Part shown: one piece after another, positions 26,632-35,511 of the stretch | Layout: the number at the start of each line of letters is the position of its first letter | How positions within the stretch are numbered: position 1 is the first letter of the stretch | Assembly (NCBI GenBank): GCA_001447805.1 | Contig: CP013099.1 | Coordinates: 3,459,181-3,523,180 of the forward strand | DNA: 64,000 nt | Origin: Candidatus Tenderia electrophaga | Lineage (GTDB): Bacteria > Pseudomonadota > Gammaproteobacteria > Tenderiales > Tenderiaceae | Direction of reading: 5' to 3' | Program-made: the position numbers and the translations under genes | The notes under the pieces: model-generated | Databases searched by the model: none | What the model saw: only the letters and a program-made list of their open reading frames with translations | Told to the model about the DNA's origin: nothing

Positions 26632-28362
26632 TCATGACGAGCAGCTCATATGCGACACCCCACCGAGCTCCTTGAATTCAGGGGGTTTCGGTCGATAGTA
26701 TTTCTCTTCCACCTCTGGCGATTGCTCGGCGTAAGGTTGCGTCATCACGTCTTGCAGTTCTCTGATTAGCGCGTAGTCACCCAGGGCCGCTTGCTGATAT
26801 GCGGGGGCAAGCAACCATTCTCGCAAACTGTATTTTGGATTAACGCGTTTCATCTGTGCTGAAATGTCTTCCAGCGTGCGCGGTGTATCGGTAACGAGCG
26901 ACTTCCATTTTGTCAGCCATTCAGACCAGTGCTTTTCCATCTCTGCATTCAAATGACTGTAGAAGCTCTTTTTAAGTGGGCCAATATCACCCGGTATCGA
27001 CGAGAGTTCGCGAAAGAAGATGGTATAATCGACAGACGTTTTCATCATGAGTTTGACGAGTTCACCGAACAACTCTGTGTCAAACGCATCCAGTCCCAGC
27101 TTGTCCGCAAACACCTTTTCAATTTCCGTTTGCATCACTGCGGCAAAGCCATTTCGCAGCTCGTCAAGCTGTTGCAACATTTCAGAATGCTTTTCCAGTA
27201 ACGGCATCAACGCCGTACAGAACATCTCGAAGTTGCGTTCCGCTGCCACGGGTTGATTCCAGAACGCGAAGTGCTCCCCGCCGCCCGTCCAGGGCTGGTA
27301 ATAGGGATCAAAGACTTCCATGAAGCCGAACGGGCCGTAATCCAGGGTAAAGCCACCGGCGGCGCAGTTGTCGCTGTTGAAATTGCCCTGGCAATAACCG
27401 ACACGGATCCAGTTCGCCACCAGTGAGGTCAGGCGGCTGCGAAATTCCCGCGCCAGCGACACCACTTTCTCGGGGGTGCTCAGATTCCGGTCGATGACAT
27501 CCGGGTACTCACGGTCAATCAGGTGCAGCACCAGCTTTTCCAGCTCCTCTATCGCAGCGGGGTGTTCCTGCTTACGCGCACGGCGACCAAACAGCTCGAG
27601 CTGACCCACCCGAATGAATGACGGTGCCACGCGCGTCGCGATCGCCACCGCTTCAGAGACCATTCTGTCGGGATCGCGTGAGCGCGAGCCCTCCGAATAC
27701 CAGGGCCGCTGCACCTGCTCCGTTTTCGATACATACAGGCTCAAAGACCGGGATGTCGGTACCCCCAGGGCGTGCATGTGCTCCTGTGCCAGGAACTCCC
27801 GGACACTCGAGCGCAACACCGCGCGGCCGTCTCCGCCGCGGCAGTAGGGCGTGCGACCGCCCCCTTTGAGTTGCATCTCCCAGCGTCGACCCCTGTTCCG
27901 ATCCCCGTTCCGATCAGGCATCACCGCTTCAAGCACAGACACGGCACGGCCATCACCATAGCCATTCCCAGTCTGAAACGGACACTGCCGGACGTATTCA
28001 GTGCCGAAAATAGAGAGGGCGTAACCCGTCGCCCAGCCCACGTTGCGCATCGGTTCCGGAACCTGCGAAAGGTCGCCGCTGAACACACGCATAAACCCGT
28101 CGGACTCTGCCAGGCTGTCGGCAAAGCCCAGTTCCTGAAAAAAGTGCTTGCTATGCGCGACGTACTCGGGGTTATCGAGGGGCGTGGGTTTAACCGGGAC
28201 ATAATGTCCCGAGAACACCTGACGCGGTGCGTGATCAGCGCCGCTTTCATTCGCCTCAGGATCGCTATTGAGCGTGTCCATGAAGGAATAGTCGGCGAGT
28301 TTAGCGAGGTCTTCTAACGTCGAGACGCTAGGGGCAGATTCCTGGAATAGTTGATTTTTCAT
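26632..28362 (-). CDS. selO: Protein adenylyltransferase SelO (YdiU)
   Basis: 576 aa, full length for the family. A pseudokinase with ATP bound in flipped orientation that AMPylates proteins under oxidative stress. Family motifs are clear: [12 protein letters not shown]-like [20 protein letters not shown] (split by context), [30 protein letters not shown] and [14 protein letters not shown], which holds the metal-binding DFG equivalent. It ends SCSS: a Cys stands third from the end, where animal SelO carries selenocysteine. The gene lies alone between the two direct copies of element A, in opposite orientation to them, with GC content like the chromosome. The 200 bp before its stop and 130 bp after its start show no other gene. 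Confidence 0.93.
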   Translation of the reverse strand: MKNQLFQESAPSVSTLEDLAKLADYSFMDTLNSDPEANESGADHAPRQVFSGHYVPVKPTPLDNPEYVAHSKHFFQELGFADSLAESDGFMRVFSGDLSQVPEPMRNVGWATGYALSIFGTEYVRQCPFQTGNGYGDGRAVSVLEAVMPDRNGDRNRGRRWEMQLKGGGRTPYCRGGDGRAVLRSSVREFLAQEHMHALGVPTSRSLSLYVSKTEQVQRPWYSEGSRSRDPDRMVSEAVAIATRVAPSFIRVGQLELFGRRARKQEHPAAIEELEKLVLHLIDREYPDVIDRNLSTPEKVVSLAREFRSRLTSLVANWIRVGYCQGNFNSDNCAAGGFTLDYGPFGFMEVFDPYYQPWTGGGEHFAFWNQPVAAERNFEMFCTALMPLLEKHSEMLQQLDELRNGFAAVMQTEIEKVFADKLGLDAFDTELFGELVKLMMKTSVDYTIFFRELSSIPGDIGPLKKSFYSHLNAEMEKHWSEWLTKWKSLVTDTPRTLEDISAQMKRVNPKYSLREWLLAPAYQQAALGDYALIRELQDVMTQPYAEQSPEVEEKYYRPKPPEFKELGGVSHMSCSS

Positions 28363-28493
28363 AGGGCAATTTAGACGCTTTTAAATCCAAGCTTAAATAT
28401 GACATGCAAACAAATGCGTTGCGAATAAGACTATAGATCAACGCAGGCGTTCAAAAGGACATGGTGCCAGACAAGGGTCAATGGGGTCAGATA

Positions 28494-29998
28494 CGAATGG
28501 CACTTACTTAAGCCCAAGCACTTGATTATCAAATAGAAAGACCGGCACCATGGTAGGGTGTAAATCGCCAAACCCACAACCTACCAAAAGGAACCGGTCT
28601 CGATGAAGCTTAGCCATACTGCCAAAAAACATCAACATACTCGAGTTGAGGCATACCGTGGAAACAGCAACAGCTATCGTTTCTTCAATCTTCTCACCAG
28701 CGACACGCTGCTGGACAAAGTGGAAGCGCTCTTGCCCGAGCACCGGGAACGCCTCTATCCACCTACGGAAACCTTATCCATGTTCCTGGCCCAAGCCATG
28801 AGCGCCGATCGTTCCTGTCAGAGCATTGTTAACCAGGCAGCAGTCCAGCGACTCGCCGGCGGGTTTAGCGCCCGAAGCACATACACGGGTGGCTATTGTC
28901 GTGCCAGGCAACGGTTGCCTTTGACGATGGTCGCAGAACTGACCCAACATCTGGGCGACCAGCTTGACGAACGAGCGCCTGATGAATGGCAATGGCAGGG
29001 TCGACACATCAGGATTATCGACGGCACCACCGTCACGATGCCCGACACGGCTGCCAACCAAGCCGTATTCCCACAACAACGCGGTCAACAGCCTGGTTTA
29101 GGGTTTCCCATTTGTCGCATCGTCGGCATCACCAGTCTGGCCAGCGGTGCGCTATTGAATGCAGCGATCGGCCGTTTCAACGGCAAGGGGGGTGACGAAC
29201 AAACCCTGTTGCGCGCCATACAGAACACCTTGCAGCCCGGTGATATCGCGCTCGGCGATGCCTTCTTTGCCACCTATTTCTTTATTGCCGCCATGCAGGC
29301 CGACGGGATCGATATTCTAATGGAGCAGAACGGTTCCAGAAAGCGCGTGACAGATTTTCGTCTCGGTCAAAGGCTGGGAGAACGCGATCATCTGATCGTG
29401 ATCGACAAGCCCAAGCGACGACCGGAGTGGATGAGTGAAGAGGACTATAACACGGCGCCAGAAAGACTCACGGTCAGGGAATTCCAGGCCGGCGGCAAAA
29501 CAATGATCACGACTTTGGACGATCACAACAACTACCCGAAAGAGAAGCTAAAAGCCCTGTACAAAATGCGCTGGCATATCGAGCTGGACCTGCGCAACAT
29601 CAAAGACACTATGGGCATGAATGTGCTCAGTTGCAAAACGCCCGAGATGGCGATCAAGGAAATATGGATCCATCTACTTGCCTATAACCTGATCCGCCTC
29701 ATGATGGCACAATCCGCCTTGCTGGCGGATATCAGCCCAAGACGTATAAGTTTCAAGCACTGCTTGCAGATATGGCTGATCTATCTACAAAACGCGCAGT
29801 ATTTGGATGATGAATATATCGGTTATTTATTCCGCATGATGGTGCAGAAAAAGGTGGGGAATCGTCCCGGCCGAATCGAACCGAGAGCGGTGAAGCGAAG
29901 ACCGAAAGCCTATCCCTTATTGACGAGAACACGGCATGAAGCAAGAGCGGAAGTGATGAAAAATGGTCACCCTAAGAAGCTTAAGTAAGTGCCATTCG
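28494..29998 (+). mobile_element. IS4-family element A, copy 2
   Basis: Same 1505-bp element and 19-bp ends as at 23179. The flanks are not a direct duplication: left GGTCAGATA, right ACTCTGACC. The left flank is the reverse complement of TATCTGACC, the duplication around copy 1. Confidence 0.9.
28603..29988 (+). CDS. IS4-family transposase (element A, copy 2)
   Basis: 461 aa with the same DDE and YREK signatures as the first copy (IRIIDGTTVTMPD, ALGDAFFATYF, YKMRWHIELDLRNIK). Two amino-acid differences and at least one silent base change separate the copies, so they are not the product of a very recent duplication. Intact. Confidence 0.93.
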   Translation: MKLSHTAKKHQHTRVEAYRGNSNSYRFFNLLTSDTLLDKVEALLPEHRERLYPPTETLSMFLAQAMSADRSCQSIVNQAAVQRLAGGFSARSTYTGGYCRARQRLPLTMVAELTQHLGDQLDERAPDEWQWQGRHIRIIDGTTVTMPDTAANQAVFPQQRGQQPGLGFPICRIVGITSLASGALLNAAIGRFNGKGGDEQTLLRAIQNTLQPGDIALGDAFFATYFFIAAMQADGIDILMEQNGSRKRVTDFRLGQRLGERDHLIVIDKPKRRPEWMSEEDYNTAPERLTVREFQAGGKTMITTLDDHNNYPKEKLKALYKMRWHIELDLRNIKDTMGMNVLSCKTPEMAIKEIWIHLLAYNLIRLMMAQSALLADISPRRISFKHCLQIWLIYLQNAQYLDDEYIGYLFRMMVQKKVGNRPGRIEPRAVKRRPKAYPLLTRTRHEARAEVMKNGHPKKLK

Positions 29999-30007
29999 AC
30001 TCTGACC

Positions 30008-31280
30008 CACTGCTGTCCCATAAACATGGAATAAAAAAGGCTTAAATCCCAACAAGTTGTTACAATGAAAGTGCGACCAAACACTGTAATAACAGAGAGA
30101 TTTAAGCCATGGCACATCATAATACTATTTTCGCACAATTGCTAAAATTCGTACCGAGACATGAATTTGAAAGCCTCTCAAAAACGCATCATGAAGGTAG
30201 ACAGTTGCGGAAAACAAGCCGCTGGTCCCAGTTTGTCGCGTTGTCTCTGGGGCAATTGGCAGGCCGCCATAGCCTAAGGGATATTGAGAGCAATATGAGC
30301 GCACAATCCAGTCGTCTTTATCACTTAGGAGCCAAACCCATTGCACGCTCAAGCCTGGCCAGATTAAATGAAAAGCAACCTGCTAAGTTATATGAGGCCT
30401 TGTTTGCAAAGCTTTATGCCAACTGTCAGAAGCTGACGTCCGGCCACCGGTTCCGTTTCAAGAACAAGCTCTATTCATTAGACGCCTCCTTGATTGACTT
30501 ATCACTAAAAATATTTCCCTGGGCCCACTATGCCTTGGGAAAATCAGCAATGAAACTCCACCTGAGTTTAGATCATGATGGATACATCCCGAATTTCGCA
30601 GCTATTACCGAAGGTAAAGCATCCGATATAGAAATAGGGAGAACACTCCACTATAGCAAAGGCAGCATCGTCGTCTTTGACAAAGGATATACGGACTATG
30701 AATGGTTTAAGGCCCTTAATAACAAGGGTATTTTCTTTGTTACCCGGATCAGGAAGAATGCCATATGGAAGATTGAAGAGCGAAGAGCCGTCGATAAATC
30801 CAAAGGACTGACATCGGATCAAACAATCGTTTTAACAGGTGTTAAGCCAAAAAAGATCGGCATGCCAAAGCTACGACGAATTGGCTATCGAGATCCTGAG
30901 AGCGGAAAAGCCTATGAGTTCCTGACAAATAATTTCGCTTTAAGTGCACAGACCATCGCAGAGATTTATAAAGAACGGTGGCAAGTAGAATTATTCTTCA
31001 AATGGATCAAACAAAATCTAAAGATCAAGGCCTTCGTGGGCAATAGCAAGAATGCCATTATGACGCAGATATGGATCGCGCTCTGTACCTATTTGATACT
31101 GGCCTATTTGAAATTCAGTGCCAAGCTAGGATGGTCCTTACAAAGTATGTTGCGATTATTGCATCTGAATTTGTTTCTACGAAGAGACCTGATGGCATTA
31201 CTTCGTGGTGATCCGCCAAAACAAAATGCTCTGGAAATACGGCAGCTATGCTTGGTGTAAAAGTTTATGGGACAGCAGTG
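30008..31280 (+). mobile_element. IS4-family element B, copy 2
   Basis: 1273 bp with the same 18-bp ends as copy 1. It is flanked by the 9-bp duplication ACTCTGACC (29999-30007 and 31281-31289). It inserted immediately beside the right end of element A copy 2, one base pair beyond its terminal CG. Confidence 0.93.
30109..31260 (+). CDS. IS4-family transposase, DUF4372 type (element B, copy 2)
   Basis: 383 aa, identical in sequence to the product at 25199-26350, with the same DDE residues and the YKERWQVELFFKWIK signature. The identity and the fresh target duplication argue for recent activity. Confidence 0.93.
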   Translation: MAHHNTIFAQLLKFVPRHEFESLSKTHHEGRQLRKTSRWSQFVALSLGQLAGRHSLRDIESNMSAQSSRLYHLGAKPIARSSLARLNEKQPAKLYEALFAKLYANCQKLTSGHRFRFKNKLYSLDASLIDLSLKIFPWAHYALGKSAMKLHLSLDHDGYIPNFAAITEGKASDIEIGRTLHYSKGSIVVFDKGYTDYEWFKALNNKGIFFVTRIRKNAIWKIEERRAVDKSKGLTSDQTIVLTGVKPKKIGMPKLRRIGYRDPESGKAYEFLTNNFALSAQTIAEIYKERWQVELFFKWIKQNLKIKAFVGNSKNAIMTQIWIALCTYLILAYLKFSAKLGWSLQSMLRLLHLNLFLRRDLMALLRGDPPKQNALEIRQLCLV

Positions 31281-31367
31281 ACTCTGACCCTATTGATCCC
31301 TTGTCATTTGAACACTCCTTGCCCAGCATTGTCGCTGATTTAAAGTGTCCGTTAAACTTTAGCCATA

Positions 31368-31931
31368 TTATGGTGATACTACCCTGAACCAATCTCGCAT
31401 CACCTGCTTTGTTCTTTCCATTTCTTCATCACTAATTTCTGTCATGTGGCATATGGTGTTGCGTAGGTGGGCAATTAAACGTGCTTCTTGGACCAAAGCT
31501 TTATCTCGCACTATATCTTTGAAATAATCTTTCCAGCAATGATCGATAACTCTTAAAAGCTGCGGATATGTCATTAACGCTGATTTATCTCTAGATCCGA
31601 GCGACATCCAGCCCTTTATTTCTTCATTTTCTTCGAGTTTGTCAATCTCCTGCTGGACATCTGGGGGCACTTTTTCCCACCATGTTTCCGTTCCATTTTT
31701 TGTTATAGTTTCAACAATAAATTCTCTTAGATATTTCTCAAAAACAAAGAATAATCGATAGGCTTCAGATGCTCTATTGGCTGATTTTACGGCATCAGGA
31801 AGTGATGTGGTTAGATCATAATGATCGGAAATCATTAATGGCTTTCCATCTGCGACTTCAGGGATTTCTCCAGTAATTTTTGTCGCAGTTTGTCCAAGCA
31901 TTAAGAAAAGCGCGAGATTGCCATCATTCAT
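31368..31931 (-). CDS. HEPN-domain protein, Swt1-type
   Basis: 187 aa. The helical C-terminal half resembles the Swt1-type HEPN domain: LVQEARLIAHLRNTICHMTE contains R157 and H162 in the RxxxxH arrangement used as the RNase active site of HEPN toxins. It is followed by EEMERTKQVMRDWF. The N-terminal half (LPDAVKSANRASEAYRLFFV) is also helical. It starts inside the stop of the DUF5343 gene (4-bp ATGA overlap), so the two are made together. A role as RNase effector in phage defence or a toxin is inferred from domain and partner. Base composition is lower in GC than the neighbouring chromosome. Confidence 0.72.
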   Translation of the reverse strand: MNDGNLALFLMLGQTATKITGEIPEVADGKPLMISDHYDLTTSLPDAVKSANRASEAYRLFFVFEKYLREFIVETITKNGTETWWEKVPPDVQQEIDKLEENEEIKGWMSLGSRDKSALMTYPQLLRVIDHCWKDYFKDIVRDKALVQEARLIAHLRNTICHMTEISDEEMERTKQVMRDWFRVVSP

Positions 31932-32560
31932 TGTTTAAATACCTTCCGTATGGCATTGAAGATATTCATGTATGTTTCTTCTGTTCCATTGGATGGCAGA
32001 TGAACTTGGAGATTATAATGAAACTCTGGCTTAAGTCCTTGGCCAATGCCATCTGGACTGACGCCAGGTATAGTGACCGATTCTAATTCCTCTACACCGG
32101 TATCCTTTTTCTTATCATCTTCCCTAAGTGTTTCGTCAGATTCAAAGTCTGATAAAGCAATTAGCGCTTTAAATGTGCCAACTATTTTTGTCGTAGTGCC
32201 TGTATCTGCACCTGAGACCTGTGCAACCAAACCCTTTAGTTCCGATTGTTGAAGTGAATATGCATTTTCATTTGCATCGAAAAGCGGTTGAAACGCTTCC
32301 CTTACTCCTCTTGCGATTTCAATCCCAGCAATATTATCATTCTTTAGTGCAGCATAACGTGACGTGGGTTTTCCACCATTGTCTAAAAACCCGAGTTGCT
32401 TGAGAAGATTTATTAAGGGTCTGTCGCCTACTCCTTTTAATCCTATCGTGTGGTAGAGATACTTATGTGTGAATGTTTCCGGTATCTTAGCGGCTTTTAT
32501 TTTTTCGAATAACTTCCCCACATTCTTGTATGAGGGTAAATACGGTAATTCTTTCGCCAT
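31928..32560 (-). CDS. DUF5343-family protein, partner of the HEPN protein
   Basis: 210 aa with AAGGAAG eight bases before the ATG. The N-terminal 80 residues match the DUF5343 pattern: YLPSYKNVGKLFEKIKAAKI, TFTHKYLYHTIGLKG, DRPLINLLKQLGFLDNGGKP. This looks like a winged-helix module that may bind nucleic acid or sense a cue. A charged linker (ESDETLREDDKKKD) leads to a beta-rich C-terminal part, FHYNLQVHLPSNGTEETYMN. DUF5343 genes are often next to HEPN-type partners, which supports a two-gene sensor/effector or toxin/antitoxin unit. It directly follows an attC-like hairpin. Confidence 0.72.
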   Translation of the reverse strand: MAKELPYLPSYKNVGKLFEKIKAAKIPETFTHKYLYHTIGLKGVGDRPLINLLKQLGFLDNGGKPTSRYAALKNDNIAGIEIARGVREAFQPLFDANENAYSLQQSELKGLVAQVSGADTGTTTKIVGTFKALIALSDFESDETLREDDKKKDTGVEELESVTIPGVSPDGIGQGLKPEFHYNLQVHLPSNGTEETYMNIFNAIRKVFKQ

Positions 32561-32581
32561 GGCTTATCTTCCTTTTCGAAT

Positions 32582-32640
32582 GGCTAACATCTAAGCATTT
32601 ATACGCCGTGCCGCGCATGGCGTATAAATGTCTGTTGGAC
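32582..32640 (-). other. attC-like (integron cassette recombination) hairpin
   Basis: A 12-bp perfect stem CATTTATACGCC/GGCGTATAAATG (32596-32607, 32619-32630) is bracketed by short complementary core sites. Read on the minus strand: GTCCAAC, which fits RYYYAAC, and GTTAGCC, one base off GTTRRRY. Total length is 59 bp, in the range of small attC sites. It lies 20 bases upstream of the DUF5343 start codon, as the border of a gene cassette would. It could also be a chance hairpin or a terminator. Confidence 0.4.
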
Positions 32641-32884
32641 TAAGCCGCGGCGCCACGACTGTCATATATAGGGGATTGTATTTTGTCGGGCCATGGAAAC
32701 CAAGCCCATTATGTGGTTTTGTTGGGACTCTTTTCAGCTCGATATCGAATTGGCAAGGTAATTTTTCATACGCGACTCGGTCTTCTGGTGATTGAAATGC
32801 CGTCTGTTTTGGGTGTTGACGCGTGCAGCCCCAGGGGGCTCTGCCCTGTATAAACATCAGCCGGCTGTAATATTGGGTTTAGGG

Positions 32885-34045
32885 TTAATCGGTCCCCTCT
32901 CGTCGTCGTTGGGGCAACAGCGTTGCAATGATGACAAGTCTTCCGTTTTTGCAGCGTGGGCAGCGACAGACCGTTGCCGCGGGTGGAATAGGCGCCGGGC
33001 TGTGAGGACTGTCTTGATCGCGCGTATCTACATCGAGTTCAGCCGTGACGGCCAGGGCGTGCTTGATGGAGTCGGTTCGCTGTTGCCGACAGCGGTTGGC
33101 GAGAATGCCGTAATGGCGGATGCGCATGAAGCCGTCGGGCAGGATATGTTGCAGGAAGCGGCGGATGAATTCGCCATGCTCGAGCTGCATGATTTTGTGC
33201 TTGTCGTGGTCGCGGTAGTCTTTGTAGCGGAAGCGTACATGCTGGTCATCGCTGTCGATGAGACGGTGGTTATCCATCGCGATCTTGTGAGTGTAGCGGG
33301 CGAGGTAGTTGATGATGGTCTCGGGACGCTGGATGTTGGCTTGGGTGTAGACCACCCAGTCGGTCTGCATGAGTTGTTTCAGGGTATCGTTGAAGTGTTT
33401 GTCATCCGTGAGGCGATGCAGCGCCTGCGCTTGACGTGATTTCCTCAAGGCATTGACCATCGCGCCTCTAAATTTTCGTGACAGGGCGCGCACCGGGAAG
33501 AGGTAGCTGCTCTTGGCCGGGTGCCATTGCTGTGTCTCTTCGTTCCAGGCGCCGCCGGGGATCAGGCAGTGGAGATGGATATGGCGGCTGAGGTTTTGGC
33601 CCCAGGTATGGAGGACGGCGATCATGCCGAGGTCGCCGTCGAGCCGTTTGGGGTCGTTGGCGAACGTCTTGAGGGTCGACCAGACGCATTGAAACAGCAG
33701 GCGGTAGATCACCTCGGGGTGCAGGTCGACCCAAGGGTTGAGCTGATGCGGCAAGGTGAACACCAGGTGAAAATAGGGCACCGGCAGTAGTTGGGCGGTG
33801 CGTTGCCGGCTCCAGGTTTCACTGGCATTGCGCTGACATTGCGGGCAGTGGCGGTTGCGACAGGAGTGGTAGCGGTATTGTTCGAAGTCGCATTGGCTGC
33901 AGCGGACCTGTTCGCCGCCCAAGGCGGCGCTACGGCACAACCCGATGCGATGACAGGCCCGGGCCTGTTGTGGGGTAAGCGTATGATGTTGGCGATAGTG
34001 GTCCAGATGGGTGGCGAGGATGGATTGCATTGAGACATTACTCAT
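32885..34045 (-). CDS. IS91-family transposase (HUH, Y2)
   Basis: 386 aa. The N-terminal zinc-binding region has CSQCDFEQYRYHSC then RNRHCPQCQ. The HUH metal site is HIHLHCLIPGG, and the paired catalytic tyrosines are in INYLARYTHK (Y-x3-Y). Such enzymes move by rolling-circle transposition from one end of the element. The gene overlaps the upstream recombinase gene by 8 bp, forming one operon. C-terminal CRCPRCKNGRL is a second small zinc-type motif. About 300 bp beyond its stop (32561-32884) carry the hairpin above and no credible gene. Confidence 0.92.
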   Translation of the reverse strand: MSNVSMQSILATHLDHYRQHHTLTPQQARACHRIGLCRSAALGGEQVRCSQCDFEQYRYHSCRNRHCPQCQRNASETWSRQRTAQLLPVPYFHLVFTLPHQLNPWVDLHPEVIYRLLFQCVWSTLKTFANDPKRLDGDLGMIAVLHTWGQNLSRHIHLHCLIPGGAWNEETQQWHPAKSSYLFPVRALSRKFRGAMVNALRKSRQAQALHRLTDDKHFNDTLKQLMQTDWVVYTQANIQRPETIINYLARYTHKIAMDNHRLIDSDDQHVRFRYKDYRDHDKHKIMQLEHGEFIRRFLQHILPDGFMRIRHYGILANRCRQQRTDSIKHALAVTAELDVDTRDQDSPHSPAPIPPAATVCRCPRCKNGRLVIIATLLPQRRREGTD

Positions 34046-34886
34046 GACCCACCTCCAATCCTTGAATCAGGTCCGTCCCATGAGCTTTGGTGTATTGCGG
34101 TACCCAGTGGAGATAGCGCATGGTCGAGTGCAGGTCGCCGTGTCCCAGCATTGCTTTCAGTTGCGGTAGCGGCATGCCCGCCGCCAGCTGATGGGTGGCA
34201 TAGGCGTGACGCAGGCTGTGGATGCCGCCGACCTTTTCTATTCCCGCCCTTTGCTTGGCTGCCTGAAACACCTTCTGCGCCGTGGTGATACTCAGGCGCG
34301 TCAACGGACTGCGGCCATAGAAGAGCCACGTCGTAGGATGGAAAACAGACCAGTAACGGCGCAACAGATGCAGCAACGATTGGGAAAGCAGCACCTGTCG
34401 GTCTTTGCCGCCCTTGCCTTGGGTCACGCGCAACAAAGCGCGTTCGCCATCGATGTCACTGACCCGCAGCGCCACTAACTCGCTGACCCGCAGACCACAG
34501 CCGTAACAGGTGGTCAACATCATGCGGTGTTTGCGGTTCTCCACCACTGCCAGCAGCCGCGCCACCTCGTCGCAGCTCAACAAGTCGGGGATGCGTTGCT
34601 TGCGTTTGGGCGTATTGATCTCCAACGCCATCTCGTCCCAGCCCACCACCTTGAGGTAGAGAAAGCGGATCGCATTCAAATACAACCGGCAGGTCGCCGG
34701 TGATAGTTGCCGTTCCTTCGCCAGATAGAGAAAATAGTCCTGCAATTGCGCTGTCGTTAACTGCTCGGGTGAACAGCGGTAATACTTCACCAGCTGAATC
34801 ACGGCATCCAGATAACTGCGTTGTGTCCGCACCGCAAAACCACGCACCAGCATGGCATCGATCATTTTTTGACGTAGTGGGGTCAT
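34038..34886 (-). CDS. Tyrosine recombinase paired with the IS91-type transposase
   Basis: 282-aa phage-integrase-family enzyme. N-terminal SAM-like core-binding domain about 1-90, catalytic domain from 105. Catalytic residues are visible: Arg in YGCGLRVSELVAL, HSLRHAYATHQL (HxxR), LGHGDLHSTMRYLH with the nucleophile Tyr. Recombinases of this type are commonly encoded upstream of IS91-family transposases, probably to resolve or aid transposition. The start codon lies next to a hairpin that contains its ribosome site. Confidence 0.9.
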   Translation of the reverse strand: MTPLRQKMIDAMLVRGFAVRTQRSYLDAVIQLVKYYRCSPEQLTTAQLQDYFLYLAKERQLSPATCRLYLNAIRFLYLKVVGWDEMALEINTPKRKQRIPDLLSCDEVARLLAVVENRKHRMMLTTCYGCGLRVSELVALRVSDIDGERALLRVTQGKGGKDRQVLLSQSLLHLLRRYWSVFHPTTWLFYGRSPLTRLSITTAQKVFQAAKQRAGIEKVGGIHSLRHAYATHQLAAGMPLPQLKAMLGHGDLHSTMRYLHWVPQYTKAHGTDLIQGLEVGHE

Positions 34887-34887
34887 G

Positions 34888-34930
34888 ACTTATCTCCTGG
34901 GTTAACCCCCGGGATGGGGTGGAGATAAGT
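34888..34930 (-). promoter_or_regulatory. Hairpin covering the ribosome site of the recombinase gene
   Basis: ACTTATCTCC (34888-34897) and GGAGATAAGT (34921-34930) are perfect 10-base complements. In the mRNA read leftwards, the second arm, next to the ATG, contains the GGAGAU Shine-Dalgarno, so folding would hide it. It may also be part of an element end. Beyond it, 34931-35286 has no gene that I can support. Confidence 0.5.
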
Positions 34931-35286
34931 ATGGAAATTATGGTGCGGTAAATCGAAGGGAAAAAGCCCCGCGTAAGCGGTTTAGTTCAACGTATATTAG
35001 ACAGAATTAGTAAGTATTGTGCTAGACAGAATCTACCTAGTCCCCCATATCCAAGTGCTATACAGAAAAACCCGCTCTTCAAGCCCACGTGATAAATAAT
35101 TATGGGAGAGGTTGGAAAGGAATATGATTCCCCCGCAAGATTCTGCGCGAGAAAAAGATTAGAGATGGCGGCTACACACCAATGCCGCGCCCGACCTTGC
35201 ATAAGTTGACCCCCTCAACCGTTTACTTGGTCATTGCGTTCCATATTCCCAATAGTTGGCCTAAGCGAGATTGCCGCCCTGATGGT

Positions 35287-35511
35287 TCAGGACAGCACCA
35301 TCCCGCTGCGCGCTTCGCGTGTGGCGGCATAGCGTACGGGCTTGAGGTCGCGCCATCGCGTCAGGCTGATGTAATAGCGGCCCCCGTTGAGTGGCTGGAT
35401 GACTACTCCGTTGAGCCGGCCGTATTCGTAGACGCAGCCCCAGGCCCGGATGAAGTGGCCGTCCATGTTGATGTACCAGTCACCGATGACCGGCTCTGAA
35501 TAAGTCGCCAA
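35287..35511 (-). CDS. Small conserved-looking protein of unknown function
   Basis: 74 aa, beginning MATYSEPVIGDWYINMDGHF and ending RYAATREARSGMVLS. The pattern of a short Trp-rich beta protein (GDWY, NGVVIQPLNGGRYYISL, TRWRDL) resembles small one-domain proteins with a tandem beta motif, but I do not recognise it. AGGAG-type sequence (AAAGGAGGGG) lies about 10 bases before the start. The last third recurs as a relic at 17822-17893. It stands alone between the island and nrdJb, 80 bp from the latter. Confidence 0.5.
   Translation of the reverse strand: MATYSEPVIGDWYINMDGHFIRAWGCVYEYGRLNGVVIQPLNGGRYYISLTRWRDLKPVRYAATREARSGMVLS

Noticed and set aside
32591-32857. 88-codon minus-strand frame between the attC-like hairpin and the IS91 transposase
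   Set aside because: It has no ribosome site or family feature and ends inside the hairpin.
34987-35202. 71-codon minus-strand frame beside the recombinase gene
   Set aside because: No start signal and no recognisable feature; likely chance.
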